Under the pieces are notes generated by a model. The model did no database searches. It was not told the origin of the DNA and saw only the letters and a program-made list of their open reading frames with translations. From assembly GCA_022824465.1 (NCBI GenBank), contig JAJDZV010000004.1, positions 434,001-498,000 on the forward strand: DNA of 64,000 nucleotides, in the 5' to 3' direction. This document shows, one piece after another, positions 16,288 through 26,400 of this stretch. Position 1 is the first letter of the stretch. The number at the start of each line of letters is the position of its first letter. A program made the position numbers and the translations under genes. The DNA comes from Anaerolineae bacterium (GTDB lineage: Bacteria > Chloroflexota > Anaerolineae > Aggregatilineales > Phototrophicaceae).

Positions 16288-17727
16288 TCAGTCTTCGTCG
16301 CCCGGTTCGCTGTAGGGAAGGATATTGGGCCACACTGACGCGTGGTGCTCGTAGGCGTCGATGCCGATGCGGTCTGCCTCCGGATGCACGTGCAGTACAT
16401 CAATCCGATTCAGCGCGTAGAACATGATGTAACTAGTGACGCCCGCCCAAATCGCGACCACGACAACGCCGATCAACTGAGAGCCAAAGGTGTTAAGTGT
16501 GCCGCCATCCAGCAGACTGGGAGCGCCCAGCGCTTCCGAGCCGACGATGCCGATCATCAAGGTGCCGAAGGCGCCGCACGCGCCGTGCACCGAGAACGCG
16601 CCCACCGCGTCATCAATCTTCAGGTTTTCTACAACGCTGATTGAGACGACCAAAACCACGCCGGCCAACAGGCCGATGATGATGGCGTTGATCGGCGTAA
16701 CCGAGGCGCAGCCGGCGGTGATTGCGACCAGCCCGGCCAGCGAGCCGTTTAGAACAAAGCTGACATTCCAGTGCTTGGTGACAAAGTAGGTGTGGAACAT
16801 CGCGCCCAGAGCGCCAGCGGTGGCGGCCAGCGTCGTGTTGACCGCGACCAAGCCCAAGACGTTGACATCGCTGGCGCCGAGCGCCGAGCCGACATTAAAA
16901 CCGTACCAGCCGAACCACAGGATGAATGTTCCCAGGGCGGCGATGCCGAGATTGGAGGCGGCCGGCGGACGCCCGAAGACGCGCCCGGCGCGCGGACCCA
17001 GCACATAGGCGCCGACCAGCGCGACAATGCCGCCGGTCATGTGTACAATTGTGGAGCCGGCGAAATCGATGAAACCTTGCGCGGCGATCCAGCCTCCGCC
17101 CCAGGTCCAGAATACAACCACCGGATAGATGATCGCCCCCAAGATCGCGCTGTAGACTAATTTGCCGACGAAATTGGTCCGCTCGGCCATGCCGCCGGTA
17201 GCGATAGTGGCGGCGGCGCCGGCGAAGGCAAACTGGAAGAAGAAACCGACAAAGAGCGCGCCGTCTCCTGGCGCAGTTCCGTCGGCGTTGCCAAGCATGA
17301 GCGGGACGGCGCTCGGCGCCCAACCGCCGCCATCCATGCCGGCGTCAAGCGTGCCGTATGCGATTCCATAGCCCACAAGGAAGAACACAATTGCCGTGAT
17401 GCAGGCGTCCATGAAGTTCTCCGCCAGCGAGTTCACCACGCCGGTTTCGCGGATCATGCCGCCTTCCAACATAGCGAAGCCAGCCTGCATGAAGAAAACC
17501 ATAAAGCCGGCGATCAGAATCCAGGTCTGGTCAAGATTGAATTGGACCTCTGTAGCGCTAATCTCCTCCGACATGACTTCTTCGGCGGCGGCGTCGTCAG
17601 CCGGGGGATCGTCTTGTGCGATTGTGCCAAATCCGAAGCTGTAGAGTATGACTAAGCCAAGGAAAAGTGAGATTAAGCGATAAAGGGTCTTGCGCTTGCT
17701 GCCGATTCCCAACTTACGTTTGTTCAT
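16288..17727 (-). CDS. amt: Ammonium transporter, Amt family
   Basis: Amt conducts ammonium or ammonia across the cytoplasmic membrane as a trimer. The 479-residue chain begins with a signal-anchor-like segment and an acidic linker, then eleven membrane helices. Family motifs are WILIAGFMVFFMQAGFAMLE, DFAGSTIVHMTGGIVALVGA, LWFGWYGFNVGSA, DDAVGAFSVHGACGAFGTL. The twin histidines of the pore are His in IVHMTGG and in FSVHGACG. GGGGGG seven bases upstream supports the ATG at 17725-17727. A GlnK/PII gene, the usual partner, is not present here. Confidence 0.95.
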   Translation of the reverse strand: MNKRKLGIGSKRKTLYRLISLFLGLVILYSFGFGTIAQDDPPADDAAAEEVMSEEISATEVQFNLDQTWILIAGFMVFFMQAGFAMLEGGMIRETGVVNSLAENFMDACITAIVFFLVGYGIAYGTLDAGMDGGGWAPSAVPLMLGNADGTAPGDGALFVGFFFQFAFAGAAATIATGGMAERTNFVGKLVYSAILGAIIYPVVVFWTWGGGWIAAQGFIDFAGSTIVHMTGGIVALVGAYVLGPRAGRVFGRPPAASNLGIAALGTFILWFGWYGFNVGSALGASDVNVLGLVAVNTTLAATAGALGAMFHTYFVTKHWNVSFVLNGSLAGLVAITAGCASVTPINAIIIGLLAGVVLVVSISVVENLKIDDAVGAFSVHGACGAFGTLMIGIVGSEALGAPSLLDGGTLNTFGSQLIGVVVVAIWAGVTSYIMFYALNRIDVLHVHPEADRIGIDAYEHHASVWPNILPYSEPGDED

Positions 17728-17774
17728 TCTTACCCCCCATGCCGACGATACCTGGTTTTCTCCCGCCTGCCTAT

Positions 17775-17802
17775 ATCATAGCTTGTCGTTGCGAACTCAC
17801 AA
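17775..17802 (-). promoter_or_regulatory. Promoter of amt
   Basis: On the minus strand TTGTGA (17802-17797) and TATGAT (17780-17775) are separated by 16 bases, about 50 bases before the amt start codon. Confidence 0.5.
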
Positions 17803-17938
17803 AAGCGCAATTCTGTCCCAAATATACGCATTGCCTTTGGCTATTATTGACAAAGCACGTCGTGGCGCTACGATCTGGACGCGCAGAGCAAGTTCTAGCG
17901 GCGCGTCGAACAGGGCGCGGCAGCGCATTTCGCATCGC

Positions 17939-19585
17939 CTAGCGTAGCGCATTGTGTTTGATGGCTTTCAGGTTCTTCATGACATTGTTCGCGCCCCGAC
18001 CGAAGTAATCGTAAAGCGTTTTGTATTCGGCGAAGAGCCGGTCGTATACCGCCTGATTTTCCTCTTTTGGCGCGACGACGCCAGCCTTGAGCTTGCCCAT
18101 TTTTTCGGCGGCCGCGTGAATATCCGGGTAGATGCCGGCGGCGACTGCCGCATGCATCGCCGATCCAAGCGCCGGCGCTTGCGCCGAGCCCGAGAGCTTT
18201 AAGGGACGCCCGGTAACATCGGCGAAGATTTGACAGAGCAGCGCGTTCTTCTCCGGCAAGCCGCCAGCCGCCACCAGTTCCTTGACTTCGATGCCCTGCG
18301 CTGCAAAGGCTTCAATGATCTCGCGCGTGCCGTAGGCGGTGGATTCGATCAATGCGCGGTAGATATCCGGCGCGCGCGTCGCCAGGTTCATGCCCAGCAG
18401 CATGCCAGCCAGGTCAACATCGACAAGTGTACTGCGGTTGCCATTCCACCAATCCAGGGCGATCAAGCCGTGTTCGCCGACGGCTTGCATAGCCGCTTCC
18501 CGTTCAAGATATTCATGCAGATTGAGCTTTGCGCGTTCCGCCGTCCGATGATATACGGGCGGAACAGCGTGGTCGACGTACCAGGCGAAGATATCGCCAA
18601 CCGCGCTTTGACCGGCTTCATAGCCATACAATCCCGGGATGACGCCGCCCATCACCACGCCGCACATGCCGTCAACGACTTTCAGTTCGCGGCCTGACAA
18701 AATGTGGCAGCATGAGGTGCCCATAACCATGACCATGATGCCGCTTTCGGTCGCCTTGACCGCCGGCGCGGTCACATGGGCGTCGACATTGGCGACGGCG
18801 ACGGCGATCCCGGCGGAGAGACCCGTCATCGCTGCCATTTGCGGCGCTAGCTCGCCGGCTTTGGACCCCAACTCTGCAAACTCACGGCCGACCTTTTCGT
18901 CCACCACATTTTCAAAGGCGGGATCCAAGGCGCGAAAATAGGCTTTATCGGGAAAGTCGCCGTCCTGCACCATCGCCTTGTAACCAGCGGTGCAAGTATT
19001 GCGTGTTTCGACGCCGGTCAGTTGCCAGATCACCCAATCTGCGGCCTCAATGAATCGGTCGATCTGCGCATAGATATCCGGGCGTTCTTGCAGGATTTGT
19101 AACAATTTACTAAAGAACCACTCCGACGAGATTTTGCCGCCGTAACGCGGCAGCCAGCTCTCGCCCATTTGACGAGCCGTTTCGTTGATCTGGTCGGCTT
19201 GACGCTGGGCGGCGTGATGTTTCCACAGCTTGATATAGGCATGCGGCTCGTCTTTGAATTCGTCGAGGAAGCAAAGCGGTCTGCCGTCAGAAGTCGTCGG
19301 CATGGGCGAGCTGGCGGTGAAATCGATGCCAATGCCTTTGACATCAGCCGGCGCCACGCCGCTCTGTCTCAGCACCGCCGGCACGGTATGAGCGAATACG
19401 TCCAGGTAGTCCTGCGGGTGCTGCAGCGCCCAGTCGGGCGGCAATGTTACACCCGAGGGCAGTCGCTCATCCATGACGCCGTGCGGATAGTCAAAGACGG
19501 ATTCGGCGATTTCCGCGCCGTCGCGGGCGTCGACCAAGACCGCGCGTCCGGATAAGGTGCCGAAGTCAAGTCCGATCGTATACAT
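17939..19585 (-). CDS. araB: Ribulokinase (FGGY family)
   Basis: AraB phosphorylates L-ribulose, and related ketoses, in pentose catabolism. The 548-residue protein begins MYTIGLDFGTLSGRAVLVDA, the FGGY phosphate-binding start, and carries GIDFTASSPMP, the catalytic-loop region with WFFSKLLQIL, MGTSCCHIL and the C-terminal VAAGGLPEKNALLCQIFADV nucleotide-binding block. The ATG at 19583-19585 gives the standard start; a 44-residue extension upstream is not family-like. No araA or araD is adjacent, so its physiological ketose is uncertain. Confidence 0.9.
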   Translation of the reverse strand: MYTIGLDFGTLSGRAVLVDARDGAEIAESVFDYPHGVMDERLPSGVTLPPDWALQHPQDYLDVFAHTVPAVLRQSGVAPADVKGIGIDFTASSPMPTTSDGRPLCFLDEFKDEPHAYIKLWKHHAAQRQADQINETARQMGESWLPRYGGKISSEWFFSKLLQILQERPDIYAQIDRFIEAADWVIWQLTGVETRNTCTAGYKAMVQDGDFPDKAYFRALDPAFENVVDEKVGREFAELGSKAGELAPQMAAMTGLSAGIAVAVANVDAHVTAPAVKATESGIMVMVMGTSCCHILSGRELKVVDGMCGVVMGGVIPGLYGYEAGQSAVGDIFAWYVDHAVPPVYHRTAERAKLNLHEYLEREAAMQAVGEHGLIALDWWNGNRSTLVDVDLAGMLLGMNLATRAPDIYRALIESTAYGTREIIEAFAAQGIEVKELVAAGGLPEKNALLCQIFADVTGRPLKLSGSAQAPALGSAMHAAVAAGIYPDIHAAAEKMGKLKAGVVAPKEENQAVYDRLFAEYKTLYDYFGRGANNVMKNLKAIKHNALR

Positions 19586-19730
19586 GCGGCGCCCCCGCTG
19601 CCTGTCAATGCGGATTCTGCCGCGTATTTTCCCGCAAGCGCGCGCGAATAGCAAATCCCGCCAGGCAGGAGCATGGTCACATGCGTCGTTTTCGGCTACG
19701 ATATATGGCAGCGGCATGAAGGAGACGCTG

Positions 19731-21179
19731 ATGAACCGCGCAGCCCGTGTTACGCCTCAAGGACCATCCCAACCCCAGGCATTCCCGCCAGGCCCCACAG
19801 AGATGGGCGAAGGCGCCTGGCGGAACTACTTGTTTTATCGCCAGTTCTTCAAAGACCCGTTGAGCCATGTCACGCGTTGGATGGAGACCTACGGCGATGT
19901 CTGGCATTTCATGATCGGCGATGTTCACAATTACGCGGTCGCGAATCCAGACATGATCTATGAACTATTCGTGCGCCAAGCGAAACGTTTTATCAAAGGA
20001 CCGGCGTATACCAGCAAGAAGACCGGCTTGGCGCGTTTCATGGGCGAAGGGCTGGTAACCAGCAACGGCGATTTTTGGAGGCGGCAGAGGCGTCTGGTGG
20101 CGCCGGCTTTTCATGCCATCCGCGTCCACGCCTATGCCGATACCATGGTCGACTATGCCTTGCAGCGGCTGGAAGGCTGGAGCGATGGCTTAGTGCTTGA
20201 TATTGACGAAGAGATGATGCAACTCACTCTCACGATCGTCGCGCGAACGCTCTTCGACGCCGATGCCTCGAGCACCGTCAACCAGGTCAAGAAAGCTGTC
20301 GCTGTCGTGCAGCAAGCCAACAACACAGCCAGCATCCTGCCCTATTGGCTCCCGACTCCGCTGCGGCTGCGATCCTGGCTTGCCAACAACGCGCTGAACA
20401 AAATCGTTTACGGTTTCATCAACGACCGGCGCAAAACCGGCGAAGACCGCGGCGACCTCTTGTCGATGCTGCTCTTGGCGGAAGATGCCGATGGCGAGCG
20501 AATGACAGACCTGCAAGCGCGCGATGAAGCGGTGACTCTCTTCCTGGCTGGGCACGAAACCACCGCTAATACGCTGAATTGGACCTGGTGGCTCTTGGCG
20601 CAGCACCCTGAGGTTGAAGCCAAGCTGCATGCCGAGTTGGATTCGGTGCTGGCCGGGCGCGCGCCCAGGTTGGAAGACTTGCGCCGCCTGCCCTATACCG
20701 ATATCGTCATCAAGGAAGCGCTGCGGCTTATGCCAGCCGTTTGGTCCGTCAGCCGAACGGCCGCGGAAGACACGGAAGTCTGCGGCCATCCCATGCCCAA
20801 AGACACGACGGCGCAAGTCATGATCTATCTCCTGCACCGTCATCCCGACCACTGGAAGCGGCCAAGGGAGTTTTGGCCCGAGCGCTGGCTGGACCCGGAA
20901 ATCGAGAATTTGCACAAGTACGCTTACTTGCCTTTCGCCGGCGGTCCGCGAGTATGCATCGGCAACAGCTTCGCCATCATGGAGGCCAATCTGCTGCTGG
21001 CGACGATTGCGCAGCGCTATCGACTCCGCTTGCTTGACGGCGTCGAGATCAAGCCCGCCGCCTTGATCACCCTGTTCCCGCGTGACGGCTTGCCCATGCG
21101 CCTCGAGGCGCGCGACCGGTCTACCGCACCCCAAAGCCCCCTCTCCGAAGCATCAGCGAGGGAGAGCGCCGTGGCCTAA
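19731..21179 (+). CDS. Cytochrome P450
   Basis: A 482-residue soluble P450 monooxygenase without an N-terminal anchor. Landmarks are the I-helix AGHETTANT (about 273-281), the ExxR of KEALR (328-331), the meander FWPERWLDPE, and the heme-ligand loop FAGGPRVCIGNSFA with Cys409. The arrangement is like the class that uses CPR-type or ferredoxin partners, none of which is nearby. AAGGAGA six bases upstream supports the ATG at 19731. The last 15 residues are encoded by a dispersed palindromic repeat (21127-21175), so the C-terminus has been replaced or extended by repeat sequence. Substrate unknown. Confidence 0.93.
   Translation: MNRAARVTPQGPSQPQAFPPGPTEMGEGAWRNYLFYRQFFKDPLSHVTRWMETYGDVWHFMIGDVHNYAVANPDMIYELFVRQAKRFIKGPAYTSKKTGLARFMGEGLVTSNGDFWRRQRRLVAPAFHAIRVHAYADTMVDYALQRLEGWSDGLVLDIDEEMMQLTLTIVARTLFDADASSTVNQVKKAVAVVQQANNTASILPYWLPTPLRLRSWLANNALNKIVYGFINDRRKTGEDRGDLLSMLLLAEDADGERMTDLQARDEAVTLFLAGHETTANTLNWTWWLLAQHPEVEAKLHAELDSVLAGRAPRLEDLRRLPYTDIVIKEALRLMPAVWSVSRTAAEDTEVCGHPMPKDTTAQVMIYLLHRHPDHWKRPREFWPERWLDPEIENLHKYAYLPFAGGPRVCIGNSFAIMEANLLLATIAQRYRLRLLDGVEIKPAALITLFPRDGLPMRLEARDRSTAPQSPLSEASARESAVA
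21127..21175 (+). repeat. Dispersed palindromic repeat, copy 1 (in the 3' end of the P450 gene)
   Basis: CCCCCTCTCCGAAGCATCAG followed by GAGGGAGAGCGCC matches the copy at 63045-63092 at about 80 percent of positions, with CCCCTCTC and GAGAGGGG forming arms around the loop. Here it overlaps the last codons of the P450 gene. Confidence 0.6.
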
Positions 21180-21323
21180 CCGGTGAGTCGCCGCGATTGA
21201 TCTTGGAAAATGCTGCTGCGGGTGTACCATTTGACCAGTATCGCTTCCTTTGTCTTTTACCTGCCTGTCAGGGTTAACGCGTTACAATAGAGTCATTGTC
21301 GACCGCGACCGAGGAGTAATGCT

Positions 21324-22301
21324 GTGATAGAACTAACCAAGCGATTAGTCGAGACTTGGGGCCCGTCCGGCTTTGAGCATCGCATCCGCGATCTCATCCG
21401 CGAAGAAGTGGCGGACCTGGCTGACGAGACCTGGATAGACGGCCTGGGCAATCTCATCTGTCGCGTTGGCGCAGGCGGGAAGAAAGTGCTAATCGCCGCG
21501 CACATGGACGAGATCGGGCTGATGGCGAATTACCAGGAACCGGAGAGCGGTTATTTGCGCTTCGCCAACCTTGGCGGCTTGCGCAATGACAGCCTGAACG
21601 GCAATCGCGTGTTGTTCGAAGATGGCACGGTCGGCGTGATCGCGGTGCACAACGGCGGCGGTAAAGCCTTGAGCGACTTCTATATTGATGTGCAAGCCGA
21701 CAGCGGAGAGAACGCCACGCCGGTTGGGCAGCCGGCCGGCTTCATGCGTGAGATGCAGGTCCGCGGAAGGCGTGTCATCGCCAAGTCGCTGGACGACCGC
21801 ATCGGCTGCGTCGTCGCCATCGAAACGATGCGCCGGCTGGAGCGGCAGACGCCCAACGACTTGTATTTTGCCTTCACCGTGCAGGAAGAAGTCGGCTTGC
21901 GCGGCGCCAAAACAGCAGCCCAAGGGGTGCATCCCGACATCGGCATTGCTATTGACGTGACGGGCAGTGGCGACCAGATTCGCGGACGGAAGATGCAGGT
22001 GAAGTTGGGCGGCGGCGCGGCGATCAAAGTCCATGACCCCGGGCTAATTGTGCCGCTGGCGATTAAGAACTGGATGGTTGAACGCTGCGAAGCCGATGGA
22101 ATCCCATACCAGTTGGAGCTGCTGATGGGGGGTACGACCGACGCCTCAGCGATTCAAATGGCCGACGCGGGCGTGCCCAGCGGCTGCATCTCCATTCCAA
22201 CGCGTTATCTGCACACGACCAGCGAGACGGTTGACATCGATGATGTGCAGGCATGCATTGACCTGCTTACCGGCTTGCTCGCAAACGACATTGCCATGTA
22301 A
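21324..22301 (+). CDS. M42-family aminopeptidase
   Basis: Members of family M42 are dinuclear-zinc aminopeptidases that form dodecamers and act on short peptides. The 325-residue protein shows the ligands in order: His and Asp in AHMDEIG (about 60), Asp in KSLDDRIG (about 156), the Glu-Glu of QEEVGLRGA, Asp in IAIDVTGSGD and His in TRYLHTTSETVD. GAGGAG lies upstream of the GTG start at 21324. It is followed closely by an oxidoreductase gene 11 bases downstream and probably shares a transcript. Confidence 0.92.
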   Translation: MIELTKRLVETWGPSGFEHRIRDLIREEVADLADETWIDGLGNLICRVGAGGKKVLIAAHMDEIGLMANYQEPESGYLRFANLGGLRNDSLNGNRVLFEDGTVGVIAVHNGGGKALSDFYIDVQADSGENATPVGQPAGFMREMQVRGRRVIAKSLDDRIGCVVAIETMRRLERQTPNDLYFAFTVQEEVGLRGAKTAAQGVHPDIGIAIDVTGSGDQIRGRKMQVKLGGGAAIKVHDPGLIVPLAIKNWMVERCEADGIPYQLELLMGGTTDASAIQMADAGVPSGCISIPTRYLHTTSETVDIDDVQACIDLLTGLLANDIAM

Positions 22302-22312
22302 GCGAAGCAGCC

Positions 22313-23290
22313 ATGAAAGCGGTCCTCTGTCAAGAATTTGGCGCCATCGACAATCTGGTTCTGGACGAAATTCCAAGCCCAAGCATCGGCGCGGGTCAAG
22401 TCAAGATCAGAGTGCGAGCCTGCGGCGTCAATTTTCCCGATATCCTGCTGGTGCAGGGCTCATATCAGCTGAAACCGCCTCTGCCCTTCAGTCCCGGCTT
22501 GGAGATCGCTGGCGACATCAGCGAAATTGGCGAAGGCGTCGACGGGCTGCAAATCGGCCAGCGCGTCGTCTCGACTCTGATGTGGGGTGGCTTCGCGGAA
22601 GAAGTTGTGGCGCCTGGCGTCATGCCGATGCCCATCGCCGCTGGCCTAAGTTATGAGGAAGCGGCTGCGATACCGCTCGCTTATGGCACGGCGCATGTGG
22701 CGCTGACCCATCGTGCGGAGCTCAAGCCGGGCGAGACTCTGCTTGTGCTGGGCGCGGCCGGTGGCGTTGGCTTGGCCGCGGTTCAACTGGGGGCGCTGCT
22801 GGGCGCGCGCGTCATCGCGGCCGCGAGCACCACTGACAAGCTTGAACTCGCGCGGAAATATGGCGCGGATGATCTGATCAACTATAGCAGCGAGAGCCTG
22901 CGCGATCGCATGAAAGCATTGACCGATGGACGCGGGGCGGATGTCATCTTCGACCCGGTCGGCGGCGATCTCTTCGACCAAGCCTTGCGCCGAATCGCAT
23001 GGGAAGGGCGATACCTCGTCATAGGCTTCGCCAGCGGGCGCATCCCTTCCGCGCCGGTCAATATCGCACTGCTTAAGAATGCCTCGATTGTGGGCTTGTT
23101 CTGGGGTGCTTACTGGCAGCACGATTCCGCCGTGATCCGCCGGTCTTTCGAGCAACTGATGGCCTGGTCGAATACGGGCGAGATCAAGCCGCGTATCCAC
23201 AAGACCTTCCCACTGGAAGGCGCGGTCTCCGCCTTGCGCGAATTGCAGGAACGGCGCGTCATGGGCAAGGTCGTCATCGCGGCGCCCTGA
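22313..23290 (+). CDS. Zinc-free quinone oxidoreductase (MDR superfamily)
   Basis: The 325-residue protein belongs to the medium-chain reductase branch of NADPH:quinone oxidoreductase and enoyl reductases. It has the N-terminal MKAVLCQEFGAIDNLVL, the ACGVNFPDILLVQGSY block that lacks the zinc-binding Cys and His of alcohol dehydrogenases, and the NADPH-binding VLGAAGGVGLAAVQLG (about 140-155). Typical for the QorA-like family. It lies 11 bases after the M42 peptidase gene. Confidence 0.9.
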   Translation: MKAVLCQEFGAIDNLVLDEIPSPSIGAGQVKIRVRACGVNFPDILLVQGSYQLKPPLPFSPGLEIAGDISEIGEGVDGLQIGQRVVSTLMWGGFAEEVVAPGVMPMPIAAGLSYEEAAAIPLAYGTAHVALTHRAELKPGETLLVLGAAGGVGLAAVQLGALLGARVIAAASTTDKLELARKYGADDLINYSSESLRDRMKALTDGRGADVIFDPVGGDLFDQALRRIAWEGRYLVIGFASGRIPSAPVNIALLKNASIVGLFWGAYWQHDSAVIRRSFEQLMAWSNTGEIKPRIHKTFPLEGAVSALRELQERRVMGKVVIAAP

Positions 23291-23438
23291 GCATCCGCCG
23301 TTGCACCGTACTCTCTTCGCGAAAATTTGTTCTAAGTTAAATCGCCCGAAACCAAAGACTATGCTATGCTGAAGCTTGTGTCTTGCGGCGGGCTGCGTCT
23401 GTGCCGCTTCTAATTGGTGGATTGGACAGAATGACAGC

Positions 23439-26400
23439 ATGACATACCGCGGCGATAGCGAGCCGGAATACATCGACGATGATGAGTTCTACGATCCCGA
23501 CGAATTCGGCGAATCTATGTCGCGGCGCGCCAATGTGCTCGGCGCAAGCGGTTCTCGTCGTCCGGCCGAAGTCAGCAATGCGCAGTCGGGCGAACCACGC
23601 CATCAGAAGTCCGGAACCGGGGAGCAGCCATCGAAGAGTCGAAAACGCGGGCGAAAAGAATCGCAAGCGCGGAGCAAGGCGGCGAAAGCGCGCAACCCGG
23701 CGCCTTCCATGGCAAGCAGCGATGAACGCCGCGCCCGCTTGGCTGGCAGACATCAACCGGCGGCAAGCTCGACTGATGACAAGCTGGAATCACAAGCCGA
23801 TGTCAAAGAGACGAAAAACGGCAAGTCGCGACTCGGCGGACTGCGCCAGCGCCTGTCGCGCGGAGATAGATCGCGCCAGGATGCCGCCGAGCGCGCGGCG
23901 CCCAATCGTCTGACGCGCGCGGCGTCGATAGCCAGAGGCATCGGGCGTGCAGTCCTTGGATTGCGCGGCAGACTGCGTTGGAATCATGGCGCGGCTGACG
24001 GCGCTGGCATGCCGACTGAGACTGAGCGCCAATCCGCCAAGGCATCACGGAACGTCAAAGCCGGTCGATTCGATGCCGCGCGCGAATCCGGGCGGCGGAC
24101 GGATGACAAGCGGCGAGGCGACAGTAGAAATCCGCGCGCTGAACGTCAGTCTGCAACGGGCGGCGCCAGGGCTAGCAGGGCGCCGAGAATCGTGTCGGAC
24201 GGCTGGCTGGATCTGGATCGCAAGCTGGACCTCATCGGCGTTGGCCTGGTTTTCGGCGCGATTGTGTTTGTCTTCAGCGCGCTATCGCCGGAGCAGGCGG
24301 CGATCCGCGGCCTGCATGCGGTCCTCGGCCAATTGCTAGGCTGGGGCGCCATTGCCGTCCCGATCGCCATGTTCGCCGTCGGCCTCTGGCTCATCGTCCG
24401 GCATTTCGGCGACGAGCCGCCGATCATAGATCCCTTGCGCCTGTCAGGCATTTCGCTGGCATTCCTCGGCGCGCTCGTCCTCTTCCAATACCTTGACAGC
24501 CTGGCATATCCAGCGCAATGCGATCGCGAATGTATCGGGCATTTAGTGCGAGAATCGTATCAAGGCGCGCGCGGCGGCGGGCTGATAGGCGGCTGGGCGT
24601 ATAGCGCGCTGGTCATCAACCTGACGGAGCTCGGCGGGTTCGTCGTTGTCATCATGACGCTGACGATCGCCGCCATGTTCGCCACCCGCTCAAGCGTTGT
24701 CGAGCTGGCGGTAGTCACAGTAAGTCTGAGCCGAAACCTGCGCACCCGCCTGGGGCAGGCGGCCGTTCAACGGCGAGTCGCGCGTCTGGAGGCGCAGCAA
24801 CAGCTCGCGCGCGCCCATACAAGCGATCAAGTGCATGTCCGCAAGCCGGAACCAGCCCAACTGAGCGCGTCGCCGCGAAATGACCCGGCTCTGCCCGCGC
24901 CGCGCAGCGCATGGATGCCGATTCCCAATCGCCTGAAAGCGTTCCTGAGGGTCCGCGACAAAGCCGAGCCGCAGCCAATCGCCGAACCAGCGCCAATAGC
25001 TTCAGTTGCCAAGCCGCGGAGCGCCAGCCTGACGAGTCGCTTCTGGCGCCGCCGTCGGGCCGGCGATTCACGAAACGACGCCGCAATCGACGCCGACCAG
25101 TCGCGCGCCAGCCGCTTGGAACGTTTTCTCAATCTCGGCGATGACCTTCCGCCAGACCCGAGCGAGCCATTCGCCGCCGCTTCGTCGCCGCGACCGCAGC
25201 GCGCAAGTACAGACAATAGAGCGCCGGGGTTCGCCCGCGACCATCCGCGCCCAGTCGCAGCCGCAAGCGGGACGCCGTCGGCAAAACCGTCAGCAACCCG
25301 GCCCGCTCCGAAGCCGCCCGCAATACCCGCGGGCAAAGCAGCGACCGCGATGCCTCCCCAAACATTCACACAGCAAACTGGCGATGCGCCTATGGCTGAC
25401 GCGCCCGCGCCAGGGCGAGAGCAAGCGCAAACAGCCGACGGCGGCCTGGGCGCGAACGATCTGGCAGCAGCAGCCCATGAAAGCATGGCGGCGAACACCG
25501 GCGGAGGCGAAAACTTGACCCGTCCGTCGGCCCCAGCGCCGGGAAAGCCGCCCAAGCGCGAAGCATGGGACGCGCCAGATTACCAAGAACTGCTCAGCGC
25601 TGGCACAGCCGGCCAACTAGACCAGGAGGCGCTCGGCCAGCAGGCGCAGATCATAGAAGAAACGCTGGCGAGTTTCGGCGCGCCGGGGCGCGTCGTCGAA
25701 GTAAATTCCGGACCTGTCATCACGCAATATGGCGTTGAGCCGGCTTACATAACTGCCAAGACCGGCAAGCGCAATCGCGTCAAAGTCGGCGCCATTGCCA
25801 AGTTGGACAAAGACTTGCAGCTGGCTTTAGGAGCGCGCTCGCTGCGCATGGAAGCGCCAGTGCCGGGCAAGGGATACGTGGGCATTGAAGTGCCTAATCC
25901 GGCGTCGGCGCGTGTGGGATTGCGCGATGTGATGGACTCCCGCGTCTACCAGCGGATCGACTCGCCCCTGGCAATAGCGCTGGGCATGTCGGTTGATGGC
26001 AAGCCTATCGCCGCCGATCTTACGGAGATGCCGCATCTCTTGATCGCCGGGACGACCGGCTCCGGCAAGTCCGTCTGTGTCAACGCCATCATCAACAGCA
26101 TCCTCGCGAACAACTCGCCAGAAGCCGTGCGTTTCATCATGGTCGATCCCAAGCGCGTGGAGCTAACCGGTTATAACGGCCTGCCCCATCTTGTCGCGCC
26201 GGTCGTTGTCGAGCTTGAGCGCATTCTCGGCGTGCTGCGCTGGGTCACGACCGAGATGGACGAGCGCTACAAGAAGTTCAGCCGGGCGGGCGCGCGAAAT
26301 ATTATCGACTTCAACAACATCCTTGATCCCGACTTGGCGGCCATGCCCTATATAGTCGTCATCATTGATGAACTGGCTGATCTTATGATGATGGCGCCCG

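Noticed and set aside
20190..21134. Long minus-strand frame (314 codons) opposite the P450 gene
   Set aside because: Antisense shadow of a well-identified P450 gene with the same phase pattern.
24827..25555. Minus-strand frame of about 240 codons opposite ftsK
   Set aside because: It faces the low-complexity linker of FtsK, which produces long open frames in GC-rich sequence.
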